From the NCBI GenBank assembly GCA_016288855.1, contig JAEELJ010000020.1:1-44717 (forward strand): a stretch of DNA of 44,717 nt, read 5' to 3'. Positions 33,184 to 42,082 of this stretch are shown piece after piece. The notes beneath the pieces are model-generated. The model worked only from the letters and a program-made list of their open reading frames with translations, was not told the origin of the DNA and ran no database searches. Every line of letters begins with the position of its first letter. Position 1 is the first letter of the stretch. This DNA is from Acholeplasmatales bacterium (GTDB lineage: Bacteria; Bacillota_I; Bacilli_A; Acholeplasmatales; Anaeroplasmataceae). The translations under genes and the position numbers were made by a program.

Positions 33184-36060
33184 ATGTATAAAAATTATGA
33201 GTTTATTAAAAAAGAGCATATTGAAGAAATAGATAGTGATGTTGAGATATATAAGCACATTAAGACTGGTGCTAGAATATGTCTTGTTAAAAACGATGAT
33301 GACAATAAGGTATTTACTATTGGATTCCGTACACCACCTATTAATAACTGCGGCTTAACACATATCCTAGAGCATTCAGTATTATGTGGTTCTAAAAAGT
33401 ATCCTGTTAAGGATCCTTTTGTTGAAATGCTAAAGAAAAGCTTAAATACATTCTTAAATGCATTTACATTCCCAGATAAAACATGTTATCCTGTTGCTTC
33501 TAAAAATACTAAGGATTTTAATAACTTAATGGATATTTATATGGATGCAGTATTAAATCCACAAATATATCTACATAAGGAAATATTTATGCAGGAAGGC
33601 TGGCATTATGATATTGATTCAGTTGATTCTGAATTAAAATATAATGGTGTTGTTTATAATGAGATGAAGGGGGCATTTAGTGACCCTAATGATGTTTTAT
33701 TTAGAAATATAATGCATTCATTATTTAAGGATACTGCATATGGATTAGAATCAGGTGGAGATCCTAAATACATTCCTGAATTATCTTATGAGGAATTTAT
33801 TAATTTCCATAAGAAATATTATCATCCATCTAATTCATATATTTATTTATATGGTAATATGGATTTTAATGAAAGAATGGAATATTTAGATAAAGAATAT
33901 TTATCAAAATATGATCATATAGATTTTGATACTACTTTGAAGTATCAAGCTCCATATACTAATAATGTACGTGAATATTTCCCATCAGAAGATATTAATG
34001 ATAATACATTCTTATCATATAATATCGCAATGAAATCTACTCTTAATATTAAAGAATGTCTTGCGATGGGATTACTTACTAAGCACTTACTAGGACTTCC
34101 TGGTTCTCCATTACATGATAAATTATTATCACTTAATATTGCTAAGGATATTGATTATATTTTTGAAGATGGAATATTACAGCCAATACTTGCAATTGAG
34201 GCAGTAGGGTCAAATGAATCTAGTCTAGATTTATTTAAAGCGACAATAGAAGAGGCATTAAATGATTTAGCAACTAACGGCTTAGATCATGATGCGATTC
34301 TTTCTATAATTAATAATGCTGAATTTAAGGCAAGAGAAGCTTATTATACTGGTTCTTTCCCTCGTGGATTAGATATTGGTATTAACCTACTTTCAAGCTG
34401 GTTATATGATGATAATATGCCTTTTGATAAGCTTATAATGCTAAAATATTTTAAGGAATTAAAGGAAGATTTATCAAATGGTTATTTTGAAGAATTAATT
34501 AAAAATAATATATTAGATAATAACCATAAGTCTATTGTTGTATTAGTGCCATCTAATACTTATCAGGCTGAACAGGATAAGCTATTAAAAGAAAAACTAG
34601 AAAATTATAAGAAGTCTTTATCTAAAGAAGAATTAGAAACTTTAGTAAATGAAAAGAAGAATTTATTAAAATATCAAAGTGAGGAAGTATCTGAAGAAGC
34701 CTTAAATACTCTACCTATGCTAAAGAAGGAAGATATTAATCCTGAACCTGATAAATATAACCTAGAGGTATTTGATAAGGCATATAAGGTATTATTTAGT
34801 GATTATCATACAAATGGAATTATTTATAATACATATTATATAGATATTACAGGACTTGATACTAAATTATTACAATATGTATCATTATATTGTGATTTAG
34901 TAAAATATTTATCTACAAATAAATATAATTATCAAGAATTAAATAATAAGATATTAAATGAAACTGGTGGTATCTCATTTGGATTAAATATTACAACTGA
35001 TAAGGATTTTAAACCTTTAACTTATTTAGTTTTATCATTCTCAGCTGTAAAAGAAAAAGCAATTGTTGCAGAAGAATTATTAGAAAATATCGCATTTGAT
35101 TCTAAACTTGATGATTATTCAAGAATTGAAGAAAAGCTAAAACAAATTAAAACACAATTATCTTATAGTGTTTCTGGTGCTGGACACAAAGTATCTTCTT
35201 TAAGATGTTTATCTCGTATTAGTCAAAATGCATATAATAAGGATATGACTTCTGGTATTGGATATTTAGATTTCATATCTAGCCTATTAGATAATTTTGA
35301 TTCAGTAAAAGAAGAGATTTCATATAATCTAAATGAAGTATTAAGATTATATTCTAAGAAAGGCTTACTTGTTGGTATAACATGTAAGAAGGATGATATT
35401 GATTATGCTGGTAAGGCTTCAAATTCATTCTTTAAAATGTTATTTGATAATTCAAAGTATGAATTACAAGAATATAAGGAGAATCCTTCAAAAGAAGCAA
35501 TTTTAACTGATTTTGATGTAAACTTTAATGCACAAGCGGGTAAGTTTAAGATGGAATATAATGGTTCTATGGCATTAATTAATAATATTATTTCTATGGA
35601 TTATTTATGGAATAATGTTAGAGTTAAGTCTGGGGCATATGGATGCTTCATGCAGATAACAAGAAATGGTTATTTAGTATTTATGTCATATAGAGATCCT
35701 AAGGTAAAGGATACTTATGATACATATAATAATATTTCTTCATATATTAAGGAATTAGAAAACTTAGATGAAGAAGAATTAATGAGCTATAAGATTGGTA
35801 CTTTTGGTAATATGCAACAGGTATTACATAATAGAAGTAAAGGTAGTAAAGCTCAACAGGATTATATTTCTGGTGTAACTTATGAAGATGAATTAAGAAT
35901 AAGAAAAGAAATATTAGAAGCAACATCAAAAGATTTAAAGAAGTTAGAAGAAATATTTACTGAAGCATTATCATACAATAATATTTGTACAGTAGGTAAT
36001 AAGAAATCTATTGAAGATAATAAAGAATTATTTGATGAAGTAAGAAATTTAAATATTTAA
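33184..36060 (+). CDS. M16C-family zinc metalloprotease (presequence protease/insulinase-like)
   Basis: The 958-residue size and sequence fit the M16C (PreP/Cym1-like) peptidases, which degrade unstructured peptides inside a closed chamber. The inverted zinc motif HxxEH is visible as THILEHSVLCGS near residue 58, with the second metal-binding Glu expected in NEMKGAFSDP near residue 160. Regions such as GFRTPP, FVEMLKKSLNTFLNAFTFPDKT and YHPSNSYIYLYGN follow the family. No signal peptide is present, so the enzyme is cytoplasmic. The start at 33184 follows GGAGGTT at 33171; an ATG at 33169 would precede the ribosome site. Confidence 0.94.
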   Translation: MYKNYEFIKKEHIEEIDSDVEIYKHIKTGARICLVKNDDDNKVFTIGFRTPPINNCGLTHILEHSVLCGSKKYPVKDPFVEMLKKSLNTFLNAFTFPDKTCYPVASKNTKDFNNLMDIYMDAVLNPQIYLHKEIFMQEGWHYDIDSVDSELKYNGVVYNEMKGAFSDPNDVLFRNIMHSLFKDTAYGLESGGDPKYIPELSYEEFINFHKKYYHPSNSYIYLYGNMDFNERMEYLDKEYLSKYDHIDFDTTLKYQAPYTNNVREYFPSEDINDNTFLSYNIAMKSTLNIKECLAMGLLTKHLLGLPGSPLHDKLLSLNIAKDIDYIFEDGILQPILAIEAVGSNESSLDLFKATIEEALNDLATNGLDHDAILSIINNAEFKAREAYYTGSFPRGLDIGINLLSSWLYDDNMPFDKLIMLKYFKELKEDLSNGYFEELIKNNILDNNHKSIVVLVPSNTYQAEQDKLLKEKLENYKKSLSKEELETLVNEKKNLLKYQSEEVSEEALNTLPMLKKEDINPEPDKYNLEVFDKAYKVLFSDYHTNGIIYNTYYIDITGLDTKLLQYVSLYCDLVKYLSTNKYNYQELNNKILNETGGISFGLNITTDKDFKPLTYLVLSFSAVKEKAIVAEELLENIAFDSKLDDYSRIEEKLKQIKTQLSYSVSGAGHKVSSLRCLSRISQNAYNKDMTSGIGYLDFISSLLDNFDSVKEEISYNLNEVLRLYSKKGLLVGITCKKDDIDYAGKASNSFFKMLFDNSKYELQEYKENPSKEAILTDFDVNFNAQAGKFKMEYNGSMALINNIISMDYLWNNVRVKSGAYGCFMQITRNGYLVFMSYRDPKVKDTYDTYNNISSYIKELENLDEEELMSYKIGTFGNMQQVLHNRSKGSKAQQDYISGVTYEDELRIRKEILEATSKDLKKLEEIFTEALSYNNICTVGNKKSIEDNKELFDEVRNLNI

Positions 36061-36062
36061 CG

Positions 36063-36097
36063 AAAAAGTGAGGAAACAAAATTCCTCACTTTTCTTT
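36063..36097 (+). terminator. Intrinsic terminator after the M16C protease
   Basis: AAAAGTGAGGAA pairs with TTCCTCACTTTT, followed by CTTT. It converges with the ilvE terminator next to it. Confidence 0.9.
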
Positions 36098-36131
36098 ATA
36101 AAAAAGAAGTGGTTGTATGATGCAACCACTT
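36098..36131 (-). terminator. Intrinsic terminator of ilvE
   Basis: On the minus strand AAGTGGTTG pairs with CAACCACTT around a 7-nt loop, then a C and a U-run. Confidence 0.88.
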
Positions 36132-36139
36132 AATAATTA

Positions 36140-37222
36140 TTACTTAACTTCAACAGTCCAGTTGAACTTGTCTTCTAATCTACCCCATTGAATACCAGTT
36201 AATTCATCAAATAACATTTGTGAAACAGGTCCAATGTTTTCGTTGTTGAAGAATACCTTATCTTGGTATGCTAAAACACCGATAGGTGAGATAACTGCGG
36301 CAGTACCAGTACCGAATGCTTCTTCAAGCTTTCCTTCCTTTGCAGCCTTAAGTAAGTCATCAATAGATACTCTATCTTCTTCAGTATCATGTACCTTATA
36401 ACCCTTAGCTCTTAATAATTTAATCATAGAGTCACGAGTTACACCAGGTAATACTGAACCCTTACCTAATTCAGCTGGTGCAGTATAGATTTCACCATCT
36501 ATTTTGAACATAACGTTCATTGTACCAACTTCTTCAATGTATTTCTTATTTACACCATCAAGCCATAATACTTGAGAATATCCCTTAGCTTCAGCTTCAA
36601 TCTGAGCTAGGATAGAAGAAGCATAGTTACCACCACACTTAGTAAAACCAGTACCACCTGTTACAGCACGTACCATGTTTTCTTCTACATAAATCTTAAC
36701 TGGCTTTAAGCCTTCCTTATAATAAGAACCAACTGGTGATAAGATTACCATAAATAAATAATGATCAGCATCATGTACACCAAGCTTTGGTTGGTATGCA
36801 AACATAAATGGTCTAATATATAATGATGTATTAGGTGCGCTTGGTACCCAATCTTGTTCAACCTTAACTAATTCCTTAACAGCCTGTACGAAATCTTCAA
36901 CAGGTACTTCAGGCATACATAAACGACGGTTAGATGTTTGGAATCTCTTTGCGTTCATTTCAGGACGGAATAATAAAATTCTATTATCCTTTGTTCTATA
37001 AGCCTTCATACCTTCAAATGTTTCTTGTGCATAGTGTAATACTAAGCAAGCAGGATCCATTGGAATTGGAGAATATGGAACGATTCTTGGATCAGTAAAT
37101 CCTTTACCCTTAAACCAGTCCATAACGAACATATAATCTGTATAATATTTACCAAAGCCTAGGTTATTTTGATCTGGCTTTTCTTTAAGCTTATCTGCTT
37201 TTTCAAATCTAATATTTAGCAT
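36140..37222 (-). CDS. ilvE: Branched-chain amino acid aminotransferase
   Basis: IlvE exchanges amino groups between glutamate and the 2-oxo acids of leucine, isoleucine and valine. The 360-residue fold-type IV PLP enzyme is of the longer, eukaryote-like BCAT2 type. It contains the YAQETFEGMKAYR segment, the PLP lysine in TKCGGNYASS, the EVGTMNVMF motif and the GTGTAAVISPIG phosphate-binding loop near the C terminus. GAGG precedes the ATG. It is monocistronic, with a TATAAT -10 box upstream on the minus strand (37257-37262) but no clear -35 box, T-box or leader peptide. Confidence 0.96.
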   Translation of the reverse strand: MLNIRFEKADKLKEKPDQNNLGFGKYYTDYMFVMDWFKGKGFTDPRIVPYSPIPMDPACLVLHYAQETFEGMKAYRTKDNRILLFRPEMNAKRFQTSNRRLCMPEVPVEDFVQAVKELVKVEQDWVPSAPNTSLYIRPFMFAYQPKLGVHDADHYLFMVILSPVGSYYKEGLKPVKIYVEENMVRAVTGGTGFTKCGGNYASSILAQIEAEAKGYSQVLWLDGVNKKYIEEVGTMNVMFKIDGEIYTAPAELGKGSVLPGVTRDSMIKLLRAKGYKVHDTEEDRVSIDDLLKAAKEGKLEEAFGTGTAAVISPIGVLAYQDKVFFNNENIGPVSQMLFDELTGIQWGRLEDKFNWTVEVK

Positions 37223-37398
37223 ATCATCTTACCTCTTTTTCCAAAAAACTATACTCTTATTATACTACTATGAAAATAAAATAAAAGTGCTTATTTTAAA
37301 ATTAAGATAAAAAAGTTTTAATATTTATTAAAATATGCTAATATTATTGTGGTTTTAAAAAGAAAAATCAAAAAAAATTAGAAAAAACGAGGATTTTT

Positions 37399-37665
37399 AT
37401 GAATTATTTTTATAATGTTGCCTCTATAGTGATAGGCATAATTTTATTAATTTACAGTACGATTAATATTGCAAATAAAAAGGATTTGTTATTAAATATT
37501 CTTGTGATAATTTTTGGAGTTGTTTTTATCACATTAGGAGTACTATTTTTAACAGTTATTCCATCACAATTTGAATGGATATCAACTGTAATTTTAGCCA
37601 CTCTTTCTATTATATTAGTAATAATGTTTTTAGTTGCTAATAAAAATACAAAAACCAAAAAATAA
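37399..37665 (+). CDS. Small membrane protein, 88 residues
   Basis: Almost the whole protein is hydrophobic, with three predicted membrane segments (about residues 6-25, 30-52 and 60-80). A Lys-rich C-terminal tail (NKNTKTKK) suggests a cytoplasmic end. There is no recognised family. The ATG has only a weak ribosome site (ACGAGG). It lies 27 nt upstream of the zinc-ribbon gene at 37693, so the two are probably expressed together. Confidence 0.65.
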   Translation: MNYFYNVASIVIGIILLIYSTINIANKKDLLLNILVIIFGVVFITLGVLFLTVIPSQFEWISTVILATLSIILVIMFLVANKNTKTKK

Positions 37666-37692
37666 TTTTGTTTATTGTACGGGGTAGTATAA

Positions 37693-38640
37693 ATGAAATT
37701 TTGCAAAAAGTGTGGTAAGTTAAACGAGGGTAGTAATCAGTTATTTTGTGTTTCTTGTGGCGCAAGTTTAATTGATGATGATACTAATGATTTATTATCA
37801 AGCGATATTGAGGTTGATGAAACATTAAATAATCTATCATTTGATAATATAGATGATATATCTGATTTTACTCCACAGGATAATAATACAAGTTTTAATC
37901 AGGATTTTAATAATACATTTGATGATATTAATAAGAATAAAGATAGTATGGATGAAGTATATCCTAACCTAGATAAAAATATATATGTTGGTTTAGGTAA
38001 GGACTTAAATAATAAAGCTAGTAATAATGAAGATATAAAAGAAGATATTAAAGATAATAAAGCTAATAAAGATAATCAAAAATTTAGTAATCATATATCT
38101 AATGATGATTATGTTAAGCATACATCTCATGAAGCATATGATAATACTAATTTAAATAATACTAACATAGGTAAAAAGAAAAAGTCTATTGTAAGGACTA
38201 TATCTATAATAGGTATTGTACTTATATTTGCATTACCAATCTTGTTTGGTCTTTTTAATAGCATTCATATTGTTGATGCTAACAATGCTGAAGTTGTTTA
38301 TGGAACAGTTGTTAATTCAACAGAAGAATCATATAGCTCTTATGATTTTGATAAAGAAAGTTATGTGAATAAATATAGGTATAGGAATAAGGTTAGATAC
38401 ACGTATGAGGGTTTAGGATACTACTATATTACTTATACATCTAACTCGAAAGAATTGGGTAAAGAAGTTGCAGTATATATTACTGATCACGATCCTTCTA
38501 ATGCAAGGTTAACGCCATATAGTGGAACAATGGACAATTTATTTGCTGTTTTCACTATTGTTATTTTTGTAGTTATATATGGTGGTGTGATTGCAGCATT
38601 TATAGTTATAGGTGTTAAGATTGCAAAAAGAAAGAAATAA
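37693..38640 (+). CDS. Zinc-ribbon membrane protein with a low-complexity linker, 315 residues
   Basis: An N-terminal zinc-ribbon (MKFCKKCGKLNEGSNQLFCVSCGAS) is followed by about 125 residues of Asn-, Asp- and Lys-rich low-complexity sequence. A membrane segment lies near residues 165-190. A predicted outer domain follows, with several Tyr and Ser residues (STEESYSSYDFD, YTYEGLGYYYITY), then a second membrane segment near the C terminus ending in RKK. The outer part resembles a small DUF3592-like beta domain, but this is only suggestive. No function is assigned. Confidence 0.78.
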   Translation: MKFCKKCGKLNEGSNQLFCVSCGASLIDDDTNDLLSSDIEVDETLNNLSFDNIDDISDFTPQDNNTSFNQDFNNTFDDINKNKDSMDEVYPNLDKNIYVGLGKDLNNKASNNEDIKEDIKDNKANKDNQKFSNHISNDDYVKHTSHEAYDNTNLNNTNIGKKKKSIVRTISIIGIVLIFALPILFGLFNSIHIVDANNAEVVYGTVVNSTEESYSSYDFDKESYVNKYRYRNKVRYTYEGLGYYYITYTSNSKELGKEVAVYITDHDPSNARLTPYSGTMDNLFAVFTIVIFVVIYGGVIAAFIVIGVKIAKRKK

Positions 38641-38685
38641 AGTGCAAAATAATTTAATAATGTAGTTTTAGTGAGGAAATTTAAT

Positions 38686-39114
38686 ATGAAAATTTGTACA
38701 AAGTGTGGAAAAGTATTTAAGGATGAATCATTATTTTGTGATAAGTGTGGTTTAGAATTAGAAATCAAGGAAAATAATTCTGGAATTAATCAAGATGAAT
38801 TATTAGTAAGACAAAGACTTTTAAATAATATATTTGTTATTGTATTTAGCTTTTTGACATTTATATGGATGTTTATTGAACTTCTATATTTATGGGGTGA
38901 AGGTAATACCTATAAAGCGGTGCTTGTTGGTATACATAGTGGCTTTACTGTATTACCTATTCTTACACTTATATTAAGTCTTATTGGCTTAGTATTAAAA
39001 AAATCAAATAAAGTAATTGCAATTATTGGATTAGTTATATCTTGCTTAGCAGTGTTGCTAATATTTATATCAGCTTCATTAATTGCAACAGGTGTTTTAC
39101 GCTTATATTATTAG
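38686..39114 (+). CDS. Zinc-ribbon membrane protein, 142 residues
   Basis: The protein begins with a zinc-ribbon (MKICTKCGKVFKDESLFCDKCGLE) and then has about three hydrophobic segments (about residues 48-68, 80-105 and 112-138). The start at 38686 follows GTGAGGAAA; a GTG at 38671 would place the start within the ribosome site. It follows the related gene at 37693 by 45 nt and ends before the terminator at 39116-39140. It belongs to the same architectural class as the proteins at 25147 and 37693. Confidence 0.8.
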   Translation: MKICTKCGKVFKDESLFCDKCGLELEIKENNSGINQDELLVRQRLLNNIFVIVFSFLTFIWMFIELLYLWGEGNTYKAVLVGIHSGFTVLPILTLILSLIGLVLKKSNKVIAIIGLVISCLAVLLIFISASLIATGVLRLYY

Positions 39115-39115
39115 T

Positions 39116-39140
39116 AAAAAGGGATCTCAATCCCTTTTTT
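39116..39140 (+). terminator. Intrinsic terminator after the zinc-ribbon genes
   Basis: AAAAAGGGAT pairs with ATCCCTTTTT around CTCA; the 3' arm is T-rich. Confidence 0.88.
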
Positions 39141-39204
39141 ATTTTGGTTTATTTGAGTGTAAAAAGATTAGTATGTTTCAACATCTTTATGGTTACAAAT
39201 TAAA

Positions 39205-39239
39205 ACAAAAAAAGAGGTCAAAAGACCTCTTGTTTTTTT
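39205..39239 (-). terminator. Terminator of tRNA-Arg
   Basis: On the minus strand AAGAGGTC pairs with GACCTCTT around TTTT, then a U-run. The A/T runs on both sides mean it could work in both directions. Confidence 0.88.
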
Positions 39240-39242
39240 AGA

Positions 39243-39319
<77 letters not shown>

Positions 39320-39332
39320 ATCACGCCCGTTC

Positions 39333-39361
39333 ATTATATCTCATAAAAAATTATTTTTCAA
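39333..39361 (-). promoter_or_regulatory. Promoter of tRNA-Arg
   Basis: TTGAAA and TATAAT on the minus strand are separated by 17 bp, 13 bp before the tRNA 5' end. Confidence 0.8.
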
Positions 39362-39479
39362 GTAGAAAATTAAAAACTTTTTAAACTATTTTAAAAAAGT
39401 CATTTAGTATGTTTTTTTTAACCATTTTTGTGATACAATTATTACGGTATTACTATTCTAGTAAGTGGAGGTGTTTAAT

Positions 39480-40868
39480 ATGGAAAGAGATTATCAAACT
39501 GAAATTAAAGAAATATTGGACTCCGAGCTACCGGAAGAAGAAAAACGTGAAAAATTATTACAATATCATGAGAGTGATATCGCTGATATTATTGATGATA
39601 TGGATGAGACTGAACGTAAGGAGATATTTAGAATTTTAGGTTCTGAGGCTGCCGGTGACGTTTTACTTCACACTGATGATATTGGAGATGTCGTTTCTGA
39701 CTTAAAGCCTGACCAGGCTGCAGATATCATTGAATCAATGGATGCTGATGATGCGATTGACGTACTTGATGAGCTAGAAGATGAGCAAAAGGAACAAATT
39801 GTTGCCTTAATGGATAAGGAAGCAGTTGAAGATATTCGTGACATCATCAAATTCGATGATGATATGATTGGTTCTGAAATGACTAATAACTATATAACTA
39901 TTTTTGAAACTGATTCTGTTAAGACTGCAATGAAGAAGGTTATTGAGCAAGCTGCAGATAATGATAATGTTTCAAATATATATGTAGTTGATAAGGAAGA
40001 ACACTTACTTGGTGTTATTGAATTAAGAGATTTAATTATTGCAAGAACAGGCACAGATATTAAATCTATTATGAAACATAATTATCCAAAGTTTTTAGCA
40101 ACAACTAAGATTGAGGATTGTATTGAGGATTTAAAGGAATACGCTATGGATACATATCCTATTGTAGATGAGGCTAATGTATTACTTGGTGTAATTACAC
40201 AAGATGACGTTACAGAAATTTCTAATGCTGAAATCCAAGAAGACTATGCAAAACTTGCAGGTTTAACAAATCAGGAAGAAGCAGGTGAAAGTGTATTCCA
40301 ATCTGTAAAGAAAAGAATCCCTTGGCTATTAATATTATTAGTATTAGGATTAATCCAATCATTTACAATGTCTGGATTTGAGGCTGTTGTTGCAGCGTTA
40401 CCTATTATTGTATTCTTCCAAACAATTGTATTAGATATGGCTGGTAACTCAGGTACTCAGTCACTAGCAGTTACAATTCGTTTGATTTCTACAAATGAGA
40501 TTTCAAAGAAACAGGTTGCTGCTGCAATATTTAAGGAATTAAGAGTAGGATTTATTAATGGATTAATCTTAGGTGTATTATCTTTTGGATTTGTATTATT
40601 ATATTTATTTATTACAAAGAATGGTGTTGTTCAAACTGCAGAAGCATTTGAATGGGGTAACGCAGTTAATGGTGCTGGAATTGTAGGGTTCTCACTTTTA
40701 ATCGCAATGACTGTATCATCAATGATTGGTACAATTATGCCTTTATTCTTCATGAAGATTCATGTAGATCCAGCAGTTGCATCAGGACCATTTATTACAA
40801 CAATTAATGATATTACTGCATTATTAATTTATTATGGTCTTGCAGGTTTATTATTTAGTTTATTTTAG
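39480..40868 (+). CDS. mgtE: Magnesium transporter MgtE
   Basis: MgtE is a homodimeric Mg2+ channel gated by cytoplasmic Mg2+. The 462-residue protein has the acidic helical N domain (about 1-130, ESDIADIIDDM and repeated DELEDEQK-like turns) and a CBS pair (about 130-250). Five membrane helices from about residue 280 follow, with the DMAGNSGTQSLAVTIR pore signature near residue 320. The ATG at 39480 follows GGAGGTG; the GTG at 39465 lies before the ribosome site. An extended -10 box (TGATACAAT, ending 39439) is upstream. The leader is short, with no M-box riboswitch. A coiled-coil gene follows by 8 nt. Confidence 0.94.
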   Translation: MERDYQTEIKEILDSELPEEEKREKLLQYHESDIADIIDDMDETERKEIFRILGSEAAGDVLLHTDDIGDVVSDLKPDQAADIIESMDADDAIDVLDELEDEQKEQIVALMDKEAVEDIRDIIKFDDDMIGSEMTNNYITIFETDSVKTAMKKVIEQAADNDNVSNIYVVDKEEHLLGVIELRDLIIARTGTDIKSIMKHNYPKFLATTKIEDCIEDLKEYAMDTYPIVDEANVLLGVITQDDVTEISNAEIQEDYAKLAGLTNQEEAGESVFQSVKKRIPWLLILLVLGLIQSFTMSGFEAVVAALPIIVFFQTIVLDMAGNSGTQSLAVTIRLISTNEISKKQVAAAIFKELRVGFINGLILGVLSFGFVLLYLFITKNGVVQTAEAFEWGNAVNGAGIVGFSLLIAMTVSSMIGTIMPLFFMKIHVDPAVASGPFITTINDITALLIYYGLAGLLFSLF

Positions 40869-40876
40869 GAGTAGTT

Positions 40877-41647
40877 ATGATAAAAAAAGAATTTCAGGAA
40901 TTGAAGGAAGAATTTGCAGCTGTAACTTGTAAGTTCGAACAATTTAATAAAAAAATAAATGAGATACGTGCTAAATATAATAAGTATTTCTTTGATCAGA
41001 TTCAAACAACAAAGCATATTATGGCAGAAACTGTATTATTAACTAATCTTGTTTCATTAAAAACTAAGGGTGAAAGTGATGATACAATAGAAAAAACAAA
41101 GAATGATTTTGTTAATAAGGTTTTATCTGAAGAAAAAGAAGATATCTTAAATCATACTAAGCTTACAAGAATTGCAGATAATTTTGAAAATACTTCAAAA
41201 GAGGATAATGAAAAATTTGAATTTTTAGTTGAAAATTTCATATTAGATTATCATCCTTATGTTAATATAAATATGAATCCAAATGTTCAAAATGTTTTTA
41301 AATTATTAATGAAGTTCTATTATGAAAACAACATTGGTGGATTTGAAGAAGTATTTGAAATGAATAAGCAAGCCTTATCTCATCCTGAGCTTGCTGAAGA
41401 AGATTATAATAGAGCTCAAACTCTATACAATCAATTCAAGATGTTCTATCAAAAGAACTATAATGATAATAAAAATAAATTCCCTCTTAATAAGCAAATC
41501 GTATTCTTAAACGATGTTGCCTTAGATTCTGAAAGAGATGAATTAGAAATTGCAATTAAAAAAGAATTAAAAATGAATGAAGCAATTCATAAAGATTATG
41601 TTGCTACATTCGGTAGTGATTATAAAATTCCATTTGTTATTAGATAA
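40877..41647 (+). CDS. Hypothetical helical protein, 256 residues
   Basis: The protein is hydrophilic and mostly helical, with a likely coiled coil at residues 1-35 (KKEFQELKEEFAAVTCKFEQFNKKI) and further charged helices. No signal peptide, membrane segment or catalytic motif is visible. It starts 8 nt after mgtE with GGAG upstream and is followed by a terminator, so it is the second gene of the mgtE unit. This suggests a role tied to Mg2+ transport or simple co-expression. The family is not recognised. Confidence 0.78.
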   Translation: MIKKEFQELKEEFAAVTCKFEQFNKKINEIRAKYNKYFFDQIQTTKHIMAETVLLTNLVSLKTKGESDDTIEKTKNDFVNKVLSEEKEDILNHTKLTRIADNFENTSKEDNEKFEFLVENFILDYHPYVNINMNPNVQNVFKLLMKFYYENNIGGFEEVFEMNKQALSHPELAEEDYNRAQTLYNQFKMFYQKNYNDNKNKFPLNKQIVFLNDVALDSERDELEIAIKKELKMNEAIHKDYVATFGSDYKIPFVIR

Positions 41648-41653
41648 AAAATA

Positions 41654-41687
41654 TGCTCTATATCACAAGCTGATATAGGGCTTTTTT
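41654..41687 (+). terminator. Intrinsic terminator after the mgtE unit
   Basis: GCTCTATATCA pairs with TGATATAGGGC around CAAGC, then six T. Confidence 0.92.
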
Positions 41688-41742
41688 GTTCTTGTTTTAC
41701 TTTTATTTATCCTTCCTAAATTACGTAACTATTCATTATAAT

Positions 41743-41771
41743 TTGACAAAAAATAAACAAAAGGTTATAAT
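41743..41771 (+). promoter_or_regulatory. Consensus promoter far upstream of the lipoprotein gene
   Basis: TTGACA and TATAAT are perfect and 17 bp apart. It lies about 310 nt before the lipoprotein ATG, so it would give a long leader, or it serves the small frame at 41790. Confidence 0.85.
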
Positions 41772-41789
41772 AAGTTTAGATTGAAGTGT

Positions 41790-41951
41790 TTGTGTATAAA
41801 AATTTATATTTATTGGGTTCTAATTCACTGGCTTTACGATAAGGGTTTATTTAGTGAAAAAGCATCTTTTTTAACGAAGAAAGGGAGAAATGAGCTTCGT
41901 TATATTTTATGCTATCCTAAGGAAGAAAAAATTGTATTCCATCTATATTAA
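41790..41951 (+). other. Possible small reading frame or gene remnant in the lipoprotein leader
   Basis: A frame of 53 codons from a TTG reads plausibly as protein (…HWLYDKGLFSEKASFL…, …NELRYILCYPKEEKIVF…), with Trp, Gly, Pro and His residues that random AT-rich DNA gives less often. It has no ATG and no ribosome site, and the upstream end runs into the promoter. It could be a decayed fragment of a larger gene, or chance. The rest of the 41688-42082 gap holds two promoters and a structured ribosome site; I see no other gene. Confidence 0.2.
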
Positions 41952-41975
41952 ATTAAATAATTCTATCCGATGTTT

Positions 41976-42003
41976 TTGAAATGTGAAATCCAAAGGTTAT
42001 ATT
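41976..42003 (+). promoter_or_regulatory. Proximal promoter of the lipoprotein gene
   Basis: TTGAAA and TATATT are separated by 16 bp. The string AAAGGTTATA spans the spacer end and -10 box, as in the distal promoter. Transcription would start near 42010, giving a leader of about 73 nt. Confidence 0.6.
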
Positions 42004-42034
42004 GTACTTATAACCAAAACATTATTTATTTAAG

Positions 42035-42071
42035 AAAGGGGAGAATAATAATAAGTACAATTTTATTATTC
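42035..42071 (+). promoter_or_regulatory. Distant Shine-Dalgarno bridged by a hairpin
   Basis: AAAGGGGAG (42035-42043) is the only good ribosome site before the ATG at 42083 but lies about 40 nt away. Between them GAATAATAA (42043-42051) pairs perfectly with TTATTATTC (42063-42071), leaving 11 nt to the ATG. Folding would restore normal spacing. A TAA at 42077-42079 excludes any earlier in-frame start. Confidence 0.55.
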
Positions 42072-42082
42072 AAAAATAATTT

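Noticed and set aside
37223-37398. T-box or leucine leader peptide upstream of ilvE
   Set aside because: The likely -10 box lies only about 35 nt from the start codon on the minus strand. There is no T-box sequence, no leader frame with branched-chain codons, and no terminator.
39362-39479. M-box magnesium riboswitch upstream of mgtE
   Set aside because: The region between the tRNA promoter and mgtE is about 120 nt, mostly A/T runs, with a -10 box about 40 nt before the gene. There is no room for, or sequence of, an M-box.
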